Source: Methanospirillum stamsii | Lineage (GTDB): Archaea; Halobacteriota; Methanomicrobia; Methanomicrobiales; Methanospirillaceae | DNA: 64,000 nt | Direction of reading: 5' to 3' | Assembly (NCBI RefSeq): GCF_003173335.1 | Contig: NZ_QGMZ01000012.1 | Span: 1-64,000 of the forward strand | In this document: positions 8,533-16,128 of the stretch, piece by piece | Position numbering within the stretch: the first letter of the stretch is position 1 | Layout of the letters: every line of letters starts with the position of its first letter | Translations under genes and position numbers: made by a program | The notes under the pieces: generated by a model | What the model saw: the letters and a program-made list of their open reading frames with translations, nothing else | What the model was told of the DNA's origin: nothing | Database searches by the model: none

Positions 8533-9119
8533 AAATCGTCGGTGTAGGTTGTGGTCCGGGAATGCTCACTGAATCGGCAATAACAGTGATACGATCCGCT
8601 CGTCTTATTGTGGGATCGGAGAGGGCAATCAATCTTGTAAAATCCCACATATCCAGGAATGCCGAGGTCAGGATCATTGAAGATTATTCATCACTGCGGC
8701 AACTCCCGAATGATGCAATTGTTCTCTCAACCGGAGATCCCATGGTTTCGGGACTTGGGTATCTTGGCGGAGAGATAACACCAGGAATATCCTCGATACA
8801 ATTAGGAGCTGCACGAACAGGAATTTCCCTCACAAACCTGTTCATCATCACCGCCCATGGAAGGGACCATGAAAAAGCAATCGATGATTGCTGTGAAATG
8901 CATGTAAAGGGAAGAAAATCGTGTATCATTGCCGACCCCCGGTTTCCTGTAAATACCCTGGCCAGCAGTCTTTCAAGACTCTCCATTCCCGCACGAATAA
9001 TTATCTGTGAAAATCTTGGATATCCGGATGAAAAAATACACGAAGGCACTGCTCAAAACCCTCCGGTTCCTGAGGGGAATATTTACATCCTATTTGTTAC
9101 AAATACTGAAAAATCCTGA
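8529..9119 (+). CDS. cbiE: Cobalt-precorrin-7 C5-methyltransferase CbiE
   Basis: CbiE methylates C5. It has the methylase N-terminus MKIVGVGCGPGMLTESA and the CbiE-typical GSERAINL and LSTGDPMVSGLGYL motifs. The 196-residue length equals a stand-alone CbiE; in many bacteria CbiE and CbiT are fused, but here they sit at opposite ends of the corrin cluster. It is the last gene of the operon. cbiA, cbiJ, chelatase and siroheme genes are absent from this window, so they must lie elsewhere. Confidence 0.93.
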   Translation: MKIVGVGCGPGMLTESAITVIRSARLIVGSERAINLVKSHISRNAEVRIIEDYSSLRQLPNDAIVLSTGDPMVSGLGYLGGEITPGISSIQLGAARTGISLTNLFIITAHGRDHEKAIDDCCEMHVKGRKSCIIADPRFPVNTLASSLSRLSIPARIIICENLGYPDEKIHEGTAQNPPVPEGNIYILFVTNTEKS

Positions 9120-9140
9120 AAAACAATAGTGGAAAAGGGG

Positions 9141-9199
9141 ATTGGTCTCTGCACCCTTGGGGCAGTCAACCAGTGATATCGGGTATCACAGAGACCAAT
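9141..9199. repeat. Structured intergenic element after the cbi operon (three-way-junction-like fold)
   Basis: ATTGGTCTCTG (9141-9151) pairs perfectly with CAGAGACCAAT (9189-9199). Inside the 37-base loop two smaller hairpins can form: TGC.CCC/GGGGCA near 9150-9163 and TGATA/TATCA at 9174-9188. Together these fold into a closing 11-bp stem with two arms. It starts 21 bases after the cbiE stop. Candidates are an mRNA 3' stabilising structure, a small RNA or a short repetitive element; nothing in the sequence decides between them. Confidence 0.5.
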
Positions 9200-9434
9200 G
9201 GGGTCTTCATCGAACATTCTCCTCCTACAAGAACCTCATGAATTGATACACACATTTGATGGGGGGTGTGAAATGAGGCATTTCACATGTATGCGTCAGG
9301 TGTTATTCGGATGGGGGGGTGTCTCCATGCAGGTTCTAATGCAGAGAGGTAATTATAGGTTATTTTTGAGATATATTAAATTTAGCCCCAGTGACCTCAT
9401 GAATACGTGATTTGATTTTTATTTTTAAGATTTA

Positions 9435-9443
9435 AATTAGGCA
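9435..9443. repeat. Left copy of a 9-bp direct repeat flanking the transposase
   Basis: AATTAGGCA here recurs in the same orientation at 11078-11086, 25 bases after the transposase stop. The pair could be a target-site duplication of an old insertion of about 1.63 kb. The sequences just inside the repeats are not inverted copies of each other, so the element boundary is unproven and AT-rich chance similarity is possible. Confidence 0.3.
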
Positions 9444-9523
9444 ACCGATTTTGTCATCATATTTCTAATCATTACCTAATAAAAAACAAAATTATAAAAT
9501 ATACAGCATGCCTATAAAGATAT

Positions 9524-11053
9524 GTGAAAACGACAACCCGGGTCAAAAAGATCAACGGGCATGAATACCTGTATGAGATCACCTACTATTATGATAAAGA
9601 GTCTAGAAGAACCAGGCAAAAAAGCAGATATCTCGGTAAAAATGTAGACGGGCAACCAGTCAGGGTCAGAGAAAAAGCAAAAACACCTGAACGAGTCTAC
9701 GCCTATGGAGAGTTCATTCCGTACCTGCAGGCCGTGAAAAACCTCCGTATTCAGGAGATTCTGGGATCACACCTCACAGACCATGAAGTCAGATTATTCC
9801 TGGCACTTCTTTTTGCAGGAATTCATCATCCGGATGCATTACACTCACCAGCGTCCTGGTATGAATCTACTGTCCTCCCCCGGGTATTTTCAGGTCTGAA
9901 AATAACAACCCAGAGCATCACCAGGCTCCTGAAAAAACTTGGTGAGGGCTCAATTCACCTCAGTATATGCAGAGCACTCTCCCAGATTCCGGATAGCGGG
10001 AACATGCGTGTGTTCAGTATTGATCTACCGATGTCCAAACCGACTACCTGGAATAAGGGAGTCACTCATCAGAGTATTGAACCAATTGTCCTTTTTTATG
10101 ACAATATTGAGAACATACCTGTAGGATACCTCTCATCAGCGAGATATCTCATCACCTCAGACCTTGTGAAAGCGATAAGCGCAGGGATGAGCCTCTTCTC
10201 TGGGAAAAAGGCAACAATAATTTCAGGTAAAAATTTTGAATCCTCAATGAATCTGTATGGGGCCATATATAGTGAAATACCCCTCATTTTTCCCCTGGAT
10301 CCGGAACATGATCTTATCAAAGATGAGATCAAACAGCACCGCTCTGAATTAATGCACCCTAAAAATCTGAAAATTTTCCGTGGAGAGACATTATTTGTAA
10401 TTCCAGTAAACCTCACGCTGGAAACCCATCATCTGAAGGGATATATCATTTATAGTCCCCGGCAGGAAGAGGAAATAAGGGAACGGTACGCCGAAGATAT
10501 CGATCTCATTCTCGAAAATCTCAATGAAAAGCCAATATACCGCTGGGTAAACCCTGCTGAGGCAGTTGCGGATGTTGCCGGAATATACAACCAGTTCCTC
10601 CAATGGAAAGTTGAAGATAACCGGATGTTTGTTGACGTAAAAAGAAAGGCACTCGGAAAATACCTGAAAAATAGTGGAATATCGGTAATTATCACCGGAG
10701 ATCCCGAATATCAGTGGGATACCTGTCTTGAGTGGCTTGAAGAACGTGCAGAAGCTGAAGATTTCATTACTACTTTTCTTAAGAATTTCCAGGTTTTCCC
10801 ACTTACTGTTGACAGTGATGTAATGAAGAACGGGGCTTTTCTTATTGCTTTCATCGCTCTCGTTATTGAACGATGGGTACATGAGCAATATACAAAATCA
10901 GGACTTCTGTCAATATATACATCAGAGAGAATACTTCTGGAACTGATGAAAATCCGCTTGATTGGACTTGGAAATGAAAGAGTCATCGTGACAGGGCTGT
11001 CCTCAAGACAAAAAGAGATTCTTGACTCTCTCAAATGGAGTGCGGAACTCTGA
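9524..11053 (+). CDS. IS1634-like transposase, probably catalytically inactive
   Basis: The 509-residue product has the layout of IS1634/IS4-superfamily transposases: an N-terminal GHEYLYEITYYYD region, a DDE catalytic fold, and a C-terminal GAFLIAFIALVIERWV helix. The first acidic residue may be D167 in FSID, and E412 in AEDFITTFLKN matches the IE..F..LK motif. The second Asp, normally in DRGFYSEEN, aligns with Gly235 in SGKNFESSMN. The start is GTG 9524 without a clear ribosome binding site. No terminal inverted repeats were found, only a 9-bp direct repeat outside the gene. It may be a dead or domesticated transposase. Confidence 0.75.
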   Translation: MKTTTRVKKINGHEYLYEITYYYDKESRRTRQKSRYLGKNVDGQPVRVREKAKTPERVYAYGEFIPYLQAVKNLRIQEILGSHLTDHEVRLFLALLFAGIHHPDALHSPASWYESTVLPRVFSGLKITTQSITRLLKKLGEGSIHLSICRALSQIPDSGNMRVFSIDLPMSKPTTWNKGVTHQSIEPIVLFYDNIENIPVGYLSSARYLITSDLVKAISAGMSLFSGKKATIISGKNFESSMNLYGAIYSEIPLIFPLDPEHDLIKDEIKQHRSELMHPKNLKIFRGETLFVIPVNLTLETHHLKGYIIYSPRQEEEIRERYAEDIDLILENLNEKPIYRWVNPAEAVADVAGIYNQFLQWKVEDNRMFVDVKRKALGKYLKNSGISVIITGDPEYQWDTCLEWLEERAEAEDFITTFLKNFQVFPLTVDSDVMKNGAFLIAFIALVIERWVHEQYTKSGLLSIYTSERILLELMKIRLIGLGNERVIVTGLSSRQKEILDSLKWSAEL

Positions 11054-11077
11054 AAAATATCCCTTTTATTACATTCT

Positions 11078-11086
11078 AATTAGGCA
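11078..11086. repeat. Right copy of the 9-bp direct repeat flanking the transposase
   Basis: Same AATTAGGCA as at 9435-9443, located between the transposase stop and the convergent mutY-like gene. See the left copy for interpretation. Confidence 0.3.
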
Positions 11087-11157
11087 TTTTTTTCAGGATT
11101 ACCATACCAAATCTTTGTTTAGGCACGCACCCCCTGTACCTCGGAACGCGTAAAATA

Positions 11158-11997
11158 TCAGGAGAAATGGATGGTGGTATGATCTTTTACAATGAGCCCT
11201 TCAATTATCATTTGGGAAATAATCTTTTCAGTTCTTGAATGTTGATCCCCCACTATTCCAACCAGTTGATTATACTGTGTCGGCCCGTTCTCAAGGAGGA
11301 TTTTTATGACCTGCCCCCGTATCTCCCGGTCTGAACCAGCGAAGGGTGACTGCACCGCATAATGCCTGCTCCTCCGGTTTGGATTCTTTATCTTTCCGGC
11401 AAGAAATGTTCCATAATCCATCAGGCTGTAATACCACTCGCGTGGATTATTTTTATTTAGCGCACGGCTGATAACCGGAATGATCTCCTTGTCAGAAACA
11501 TCCGCTTGATCTTGAAAGAAATGGTGAATAAATACCCGCCGGATATTAGTTTCAATAAAAACAACCGGACGATTATATGAAAAAGCGACAATAGACCCGG
11601 CAGTAGCAGTTCCAATCCCAGGCAGAGTTTTTAGAATTTCCGGATCATCCGGCACTATTCCATTCCATTTTTCTACAATCGCCCGGGAAATCTCCAGGAG
11701 ATATTTCGCCCGCCGGTTATAGCCAAGACCCTGCCAGGCTCTCATGACATCTTCGAGGGATGCTCCGGCAAGTGCATTAAAATCCGGAAACGTCTGGATA
11801 AACTGCGGAAATTTATCCATCACCCTTGGCACCTGTGTCTGCTGAAGCATTATCTCCGATACCACCACCCGGAACGGGGTGATGTCATCCCGCCATGGCA
11901 TCGGGCGCTTATTTTTTTCATAAAATTCCGCCAGGTAAGCATTAAACTGCGAAATGGCATCAGAGTCAGCAGGATTATAATACTTATCCATGTTCAC
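11158..11997 (-). CDS. MutY-like HhH-GPD DNA glycosylase without iron-sulfur cluster
   Basis: The fold is that of MutY, which removes A opposite 8-oxoG. Residues 43-55 hold VVVSEIMLQQTQV with the catalytic-type Glu48; the helix-hairpin-helix LPGIGTATAGSI is at 125-136. Two family features are missing: the catalytic Asp of the LDxNVxRV motif is Glu149 (FIETNIRRVF), and the protein contains no cysteine, so the C-terminal 4Fe-4S loop is absent. The C-terminal 60 residues look like a winged helix in place of the 8-oxoG recognition domain. It is probably an adenine or mismatch glycosylase variant, and substrate is uncertain. It lies next to a photolyase gene. Confidence 0.85.
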   Translation of the reverse strand: MNMDKYYNPADSDAISQFNAYLAEFYEKNKRPMPWRDDITPFRVVVSEIMLQQTQVPRVMDKFPQFIQTFPDFNALAGASLEDVMRAWQGLGYNRRAKYLLEISRAIVEKWNGIVPDDPEILKTLPGIGTATAGSIVAFSYNRPVVFIETNIRRVFIHHFFQDQADVSDKEIIPVISRALNKNNPREWYYSLMDYGTFLAGKIKNPNRRSRHYAVQSPFAGSDREIRGQVIKILLENGPTQYNQLVGIVGDQHSRTEKIISQMIIEGLIVKDHTTIHFS

Positions 11998-12064
11998 CTT
12001 GGGATCTGTTTAGTGAGGCCTTATCAGGGGCCTTGAGTGATTGAACCGGAAACCAGGATCAGGA

Positions 12065-13411
12065 TCAGGAATACAGCTCGAGCATCCGACCCACCCATCC
12101 GTCCAGCCTGAACTTACGCCGGAGTCCTGCCTCATTCATGTACCGGATGGTTCCGAATATCGGGCGCTCCTTCCATGGGCGATCATGTTTGCCAAAACAC
12201 CAGGCAACCCCACAGTAACCATTCGGGTCACGCCCATCCAGTTCATACCGGTTATTGAGAGAAAGCGCAATGTTATACGCCTCTTCAGGTGTTTCGGTCC
12301 ATTCAAGGATCTTCTTTCCCCAATACATACGAAGGTACCCATGCAGGTATCCGGTCCGAATCATCGAGAGTTGCATGGTATTCCATGCCGTATCATGAGT
12401 CCTGCACTGCTCAAAATCTGCCAGCGTGTATGAATATTCCCGTGTATCGATCCGGTGTTTTTCAAGGGTCTTTTTTGTCCATTCCGGAAGTCCTTCATAG
12501 TCATCATACCGGGGATTATACCAGACAAAATTGTGTGATAACTCCCGACGAACGATGAGTTGTTCCAGGAATGTATTTGTTCCCGGTCCGGGATGTTCCA
12601 TCACCCGGAGGGCGATATAAAGCGGTGATATATGACCGAAATGTAAGTATGCGCTCAAATATGATGTCGCACGGGCTGTCGGATCATTGTGGGTGGTCTC
12701 ATACCGGTCAATGGTGCCAGAGAGGAATGCAGAGAGATAATTGTCTGCAGCTGTCTCTCCTCCGGGAAGAAAGTGAGAAGAAGTATCGTCTTTGATTCGT
12801 TCCTGTGTGAACTGCTGCTCTGCTCCGACCGGGATCCCCGTGAATGGCTGATAGTCCTGGGATTCCACCTGCACATGCCGACTGGTGAGGGTGTGCAGAA
12901 AAGTGGGTAGTTGCCGGGTAATTTTTGGCCTGAATGTTCCTGCCGACCATTCTTCTTTTGGTGAAGCAACCTGAACCGGCACGATCAGGTTGGTCTCTAC
13001 AATCACTACCTTACAGGGAACGGTATCAATGACCTTTTGCCTCCATTCCCGCTGAAGCCGGATCCAGCCCTGATCGGTCACCATCATGCATGCATCGTCT
13101 ACAATCCGGGGAATGATATCAACCGGACTCCCGGACAGGATCTGAAATCCGATTCCCCGCTTGGAGAAAGAACGATTCACGTCCTGAAGACCCTCCCATA
13201 AAAACCGGTAATGAACTGGTGTTGCCTCAGGATAGGATTGGGCAAGGCAAAAGACGACGATGAGAGGTTTTTTTAGTTCGTTCGATCTTTCAATTGCATA
13301 TTCAAGGGCATGATTATATCTGGTCCTGACCGCTGATTGCATCCAATAGAGGATGTACGAACCCTTCGATTCCTGATTATTGAATGAAGTAATGCGTTCA
13401 GGCTGGATCAT
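12065..13411 (-). CDS. phr: Class II CPD deoxyribodipyrimidine photolyase
   Basis: The enzyme uses light and FAD to split cyclobutane pyrimidine dimers. The N-terminal photolyase domain begins YILYWMQSAVRTRYNHALEYA, the class II hallmark. The FAD domain holds LIVRRELSHNFVWYNPRYD, WNTMQLSMIRTGYLHGYLRMYW and near the end ELDGRDPNGYCGVAWCFG and DRPWKERPIFGTIRYM, all typical of class II. At 448 residues it is normal length. It is transcribed in the same direction as the upstream-coded mutSL genes and the mutY homologue, but wide gaps suggest separate promoters. Confidence 0.95.
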   Translation of the reverse strand: MIQPERITSFNNQESKGSYILYWMQSAVRTRYNHALEYAIERSNELKKPLIVVFCLAQSYPEATPVHYRFLWEGLQDVNRSFSKRGIGFQILSGSPVDIIPRIVDDACMMVTDQGWIRLQREWRQKVIDTVPCKVVIVETNLIVPVQVASPKEEWSAGTFRPKITRQLPTFLHTLTSRHVQVESQDYQPFTGIPVGAEQQFTQERIKDDTSSHFLPGGETAADNYLSAFLSGTIDRYETTHNDPTARATSYLSAYLHFGHISPLYIALRVMEHPGPGTNTFLEQLIVRRELSHNFVWYNPRYDDYEGLPEWTKKTLEKHRIDTREYSYTLADFEQCRTHDTAWNTMQLSMIRTGYLHGYLRMYWGKKILEWTETPEEAYNIALSLNNRYELDGRDPNGYCGVAWCFGKHDRPWKERPIFGTIRYMNEAGLRRKFRLDGWVGRMLELYS

Positions 13412-13503
13412 AATTTACACCAGATGCCACAGATTTTTTATCCGGAAATATTACATGCTCTTAATAATCACAGATATGTAAGTTCATCATGAGATGAGGA
13501 CTT

Positions 13504-13797
13504 ATGACTTGTGCATACACGGGAATTATAAAAAGATCTGGAGATTTTTACATTGGTCTTTGTCTTGAACTCAATGTCGCCAGTCAGGGAGATAGTATTG
13601 AGGACGCAACCACGATGCTTCAGGAAGCATGTAAGGAGTACCTTTCTTTTGTCAAAGAAGAAGGTATCGAAGATGAGATAAAGCCGGTCTCGTTGGATCT
13701 GCTCAGAGAGTTTCTTATTGGAGACGAGATGTCCTCTAATTCGAATGGTCGTTTGTTTTCAAAAAAAATAACAATCTCCGATCCCTGTGCCGCATAA
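13504..13797 (+). CDS. HicB-family antitoxin-like protein
   Basis: The 97-residue product has the HicB partial RNase-H-like fold: YTGIIKRSGDFYIGLCLELNVASQGDSIEDATTMLQEACKEYLSF, with the usual hydrophobic strands and the GxSxEEA-type helix start. HicB neutralises the mRNA interferase HicA. It precedes a HicA-like gene on the same strand, the reverse of the most common hicAB order but widely seen in archaea. There is no obvious DNA-binding C-terminal domain; the tail is short and polar. Function as antitoxin is inferred from family and pairing. Confidence 0.8.
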   Translation: MTCAYTGIIKRSGDFYIGLCLELNVASQGDSIEDATTMLQEACKEYLSFVKEEGIEDEIKPVSLDLLREFLIGDEMSSNSNGRLFSKKITISDPCAA

Positions 13798-13807
13798 ATT
13801 ACCCCCG

Positions 13808-14026
13808 ATGCCAAGCAGAAAATTTGTGGCCCTGTTGACTAAAGGCAATGCACGGTTAATTCGTCAGCGCGGAACGAGTCACGCAATATTTGAGAGAATA
13901 TCCGGAGGAATAAAATACCATGCACCGGTGGTTATGGCAAAAGATGAGTTGTCTTCTCATTATATGCTGATTGTTCTTCGGCAACTGGGGTTCACCGATG
14001 ACGAAATTGAGGATTTATTGGGATAA
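13808..14026 (+). CDS. HicA-family toxin-like mRNA interferase
   Basis: HicA toxins are small double-stranded-RNA-binding-fold proteins that cleave mRNA. MPSRKFVALLTKGNARLIRQRGTSHAIF matches the family, with the catalytic His in GTSHAIF at about residue 25 and the C-terminal YMLIVLRQLGFTDDEIEDLL helix. I start it at ATG 13808, 11 bases after the hicB-like stop. A GTG at 13787 in frame would overlap that gene and add seven residues. At about 72 residues the length is normal. Confidence 0.8.
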   Translation: MPSRKFVALLTKGNARLIRQRGTSHAIFERISGGIKYHAPVVMAKDELSSHYMLIVLRQLGFTDDEIEDLLG

Positions 14027-14087
14027 TTAGGTTGTCGGATGACGGAGTATTCCTCCTCTTTTCCGATATTGCTCATTTTATTAGACA

Positions 14088-14288
14088 TTACTTTGTCTCT
14101 AATGAGAAATTTCTCATAAGATTACTCATAATCTCTGGATTCATATGGAGAAGTTCAATCCCAACAATTCTGTTATCTTTGGCATAATCCAGAATAACTC
14201 CTGATTTAACCTCTTCAGAACCCACAATTGGTGATTCATCAAACCGAATATAACAAGCTCTGATGACAGAATCTATAATAATTTTCAT
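14088..14288 (-). CDS. DUF2283-family small protein
   Basis: The protein shows the DUF2283 pattern: MKIIIDSVIRACYIRF at the start, an acidic middle, GVILDYAKDNRIVGIELL, then a short amphipathic tail. Members are about 60-70 residues and often lie beside toxin-antitoxin genes such as DUF4258 partners; their function is unknown. I start at ATG 14288; the frame continues upstream to GTG 14309. The hicBA pair sits convergently next to it. The gene is separated from mutL by only about 40 bases and may be read from the mutSL transcript side. Confidence 0.65.
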   Translation of the reverse strand: MKIIIDSVIRACYIRFDESPIVGSEEVKSGVILDYAKDNRIVGIELLHMNPEIMSNLMRNFSLETK

Positions 14289-14328
14289 CCTTGTATTGAA
14301 AAACACCACGTTTCAGAGTTTAATGAAA

Positions 14329-16128
14329 CTATACCCTTTTAAACATTTTTCCTAATTCCTGACTTGAGAACGAGATTATCGTCGGCCTGCCATGCGGACA
14401 GGTCCAGGGATCAGCAGTCTGTGACAACTGGGTGATTATATCCATTCCCTGTTCCGGGGTGAGCACCGCTCCTGCCTTAACCGCACTTCTGCATGAAACA
14501 AGCCGGAGAACCCGTTCTTTTAACCTGACTGGTCCCTCGTCCTCTGAAAGGATCGTTCCAATGAGCTCCCTGACCGTTTCAGGATCCTCATACCTCCCTA
14601 GGACCACCGGAACACCCCGCACACACCAGGTATCCTGACCAAAGGGTTCAATAATAAATCCTTCATCGGTGAGAACCGGAAGAACAGAGGGAATAAACCC
14701 GGCCTCGGAAGGGCTGAGGGTGAGCACTACCGGGGCAATCAGTTCCTGGGTTTTCAGGTGCAAAGACTCCTGCTGTTTTAACTGATCATACCTGACCCGT
14801 TCATGGGCTGCATGCTGATCAATCAGGAATAATGCCCCGGTCTTATCACTTGCAACAATATATGTCCCACCGACCTGCCCAATCCAGAAGAGCTCGGGGA
14901 ATCGTTCATCCCTGACCGCAGCAGCATCCGCACTCTCCTGTAACCTCGACTGCAGGAGCTGGCGTGATGTGGTCCGGTACCCGGCAAGGGTTGCTTCACA
15001 TACCTGTCGTGCAACCGGAGCCGCTGTTATCGTTCCATACCGGACGGGAGCTGGTGCCGGAGAAGGAATATCAGAGAGAGAGATCTGGGCATCTTCATCC
15101 ATCCCGGCCGGGAGGTCTAGCAAATCTGCATCGTCAAGTGCCCTTCTGACCGTCCGGACAAGCAGGTCAAGGATCTTTCGTTCTGCGGAGAACCTGACCT
15201 CACGCTTGGTCGGATGGATATTCGCATCCACCTCTGCCGGAGGGATTTCAAGCATCAGAACCGCAACCGGCCAGACATTGCCGGGTATCAGGGAACCATA
15301 TGCCCGTTTTACAGCAGATATCATCGCAGGGGCCTGAACAAGGCGACCGTTCACGGCAATAAGAAACCGCTGGCGATTCTGTTTAACCAGTTTCGGGAGC
15401 GATACAAGGCCGGTCACGAGGGTATTACCATCCTCGCCTCTGATGGGGATCATCATTCCTGCATCAGACGGGTAGAGTGCCCTGAAGATATCAGAAAGAT
15501 CAGATCCTCCATGGGTGGAGAACTTCTCAATACCATTTACGAGGTACCTGAAGGTGATGTCCGGATACAGGCATGCAAATGACTCAAGAAGTGACGTGAT
15601 GTGGGCAACCTCTGTCTGCAGGCTTTTCAGGAACTTCCGACGTGCAGGTGTGTTAAAAAACACCTCCTCAACAGTTATCGAGGTCCCGTTCGGTGCCCCG
15701 GTCTCGGTACATTCGACGACCTCTCCCCCCGTGATCCGAAACCGGATTGCTGTCTCCGATTCTTTCGGCTTTGTGACCATCGTCACGTAGGAGACAGCCG
15801 CAATACTCGCAAGTGCCTCCCCCCGAAATCCAAGAGTCCGGCAGGAAAGCAGATCATCGCCGGTCCTTATCTTGCTTGTGGCATGGGCAAGAAAGGCAAT
15901 ACTGACCTCTGAAGAAGGAATGCCAACCCCGTCATCGGTGATCCTGATGCGGGTAATCATCCCATGTGCGGTAGAGAGTTCCACCGTAATCCGTGATGAT
16001 GCCGCGTCTATAGCATTCTCGACCAGTTCTTTAACGATGGAAACCGGACGGTCCACCACCTCTCCGGCAGCAATCAGATGGACGGTGGATTCATCAAGGA
16101 CCTGGATGACCGGGGCAGATTCTCTCAT
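14329..16128 (-). CDS. mutL: DNA mismatch repair protein MutL
   Basis: MutL couples mismatch recognition by MutS to strand processing. The N-terminal GHKL ATPase (about 1-330) has ELVENAIDAASS, DDGVGI and GFRGEALASIAAV motifs. The C-terminal dimerisation domain has a DQHAAHERVRYD motif that resembles the metal-binding site of nicking MutL proteins, with Asp replacing the final Glu, plus LVSCRSAVKAG and CPHGRPT. These suggest latent endonuclease activity, consistent with the absence of MutH. The 599-residue length is normal. It overlaps mutS by 4 bases; both are bacterial-type genes, an accepted lateral acquisition in mesophilic methanogens. Confidence 0.95.
   Translation of the reverse strand: MRESAPVIQVLDESTVHLIAAGEVVDRPVSIVKELVENAIDAASSRITVELSTAHGMITRIRITDDGVGIPSSEVSIAFLAHATSKIRTGDDLLSCRTLGFRGEALASIAAVSYVTMVTKPKESETAIRFRITGGEVVECTETGAPNGTSITVEEVFFNTPARRKFLKSLQTEVAHITSLLESFACLYPDITFRYLVNGIEKFSTHGGSDLSDIFRALYPSDAGMMIPIRGEDGNTLVTGLVSLPKLVKQNRQRFLIAVNGRLVQAPAMISAVKRAYGSLIPGNVWPVAVLMLEIPPAEVDANIHPTKREVRFSAERKILDLLVRTVRRALDDADLLDLPAGMDEDAQISLSDIPSPAPAPVRYGTITAAPVARQVCEATLAGYRTTSRQLLQSRLQESADAAAVRDERFPELFWIGQVGGTYIVASDKTGALFLIDQHAAHERVRYDQLKQQESLHLKTQELIAPVVLTLSPSEAGFIPSVLPVLTDEGFIIEPFGQDTWCVRGVPVVLGRYEDPETVRELIGTILSEDEGPVRLKERVLRLVSCRSAVKAGAVLTPEQGMDIITQLSQTADPWTCPHGRPTIISFSSQELGKMFKRV

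Larger units (their letters stand above)
9120..9523. other. 404-base intergenic region between cbiE and the transposase gene
   Basis: Apart from the folded element at 9141-9199, there is a second perfect hairpin, TGTGAAATG-AGG-CATTTCACA, at 9267-9287. The final 110 bases are strongly AT-rich and contain AATTAGGCA at 9435-9443, repeated on the far side of the transposase at 11078-11086. A 70-codon frame at 9198-9410 overlaps the first stem and resembles no protein I know, so I do not call it a gene. Confidence 0.5.

Noticed and set aside
9198-9410. 70-codon open frame
   Set aside because: It begins inside the right arm of the folded element and shows no protein-like composition or ribosome binding site.
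10391-10888. 165-codon antisense frame opposite the transposase gene
   Set aside because: Shadow of the transposase frame; no start signal and no family resemblance.
12041-12910. Several plus-strand frames opposite the photolyase gene
   Set aside because: All are shadows of the clearly coding minus-strand photolyase.
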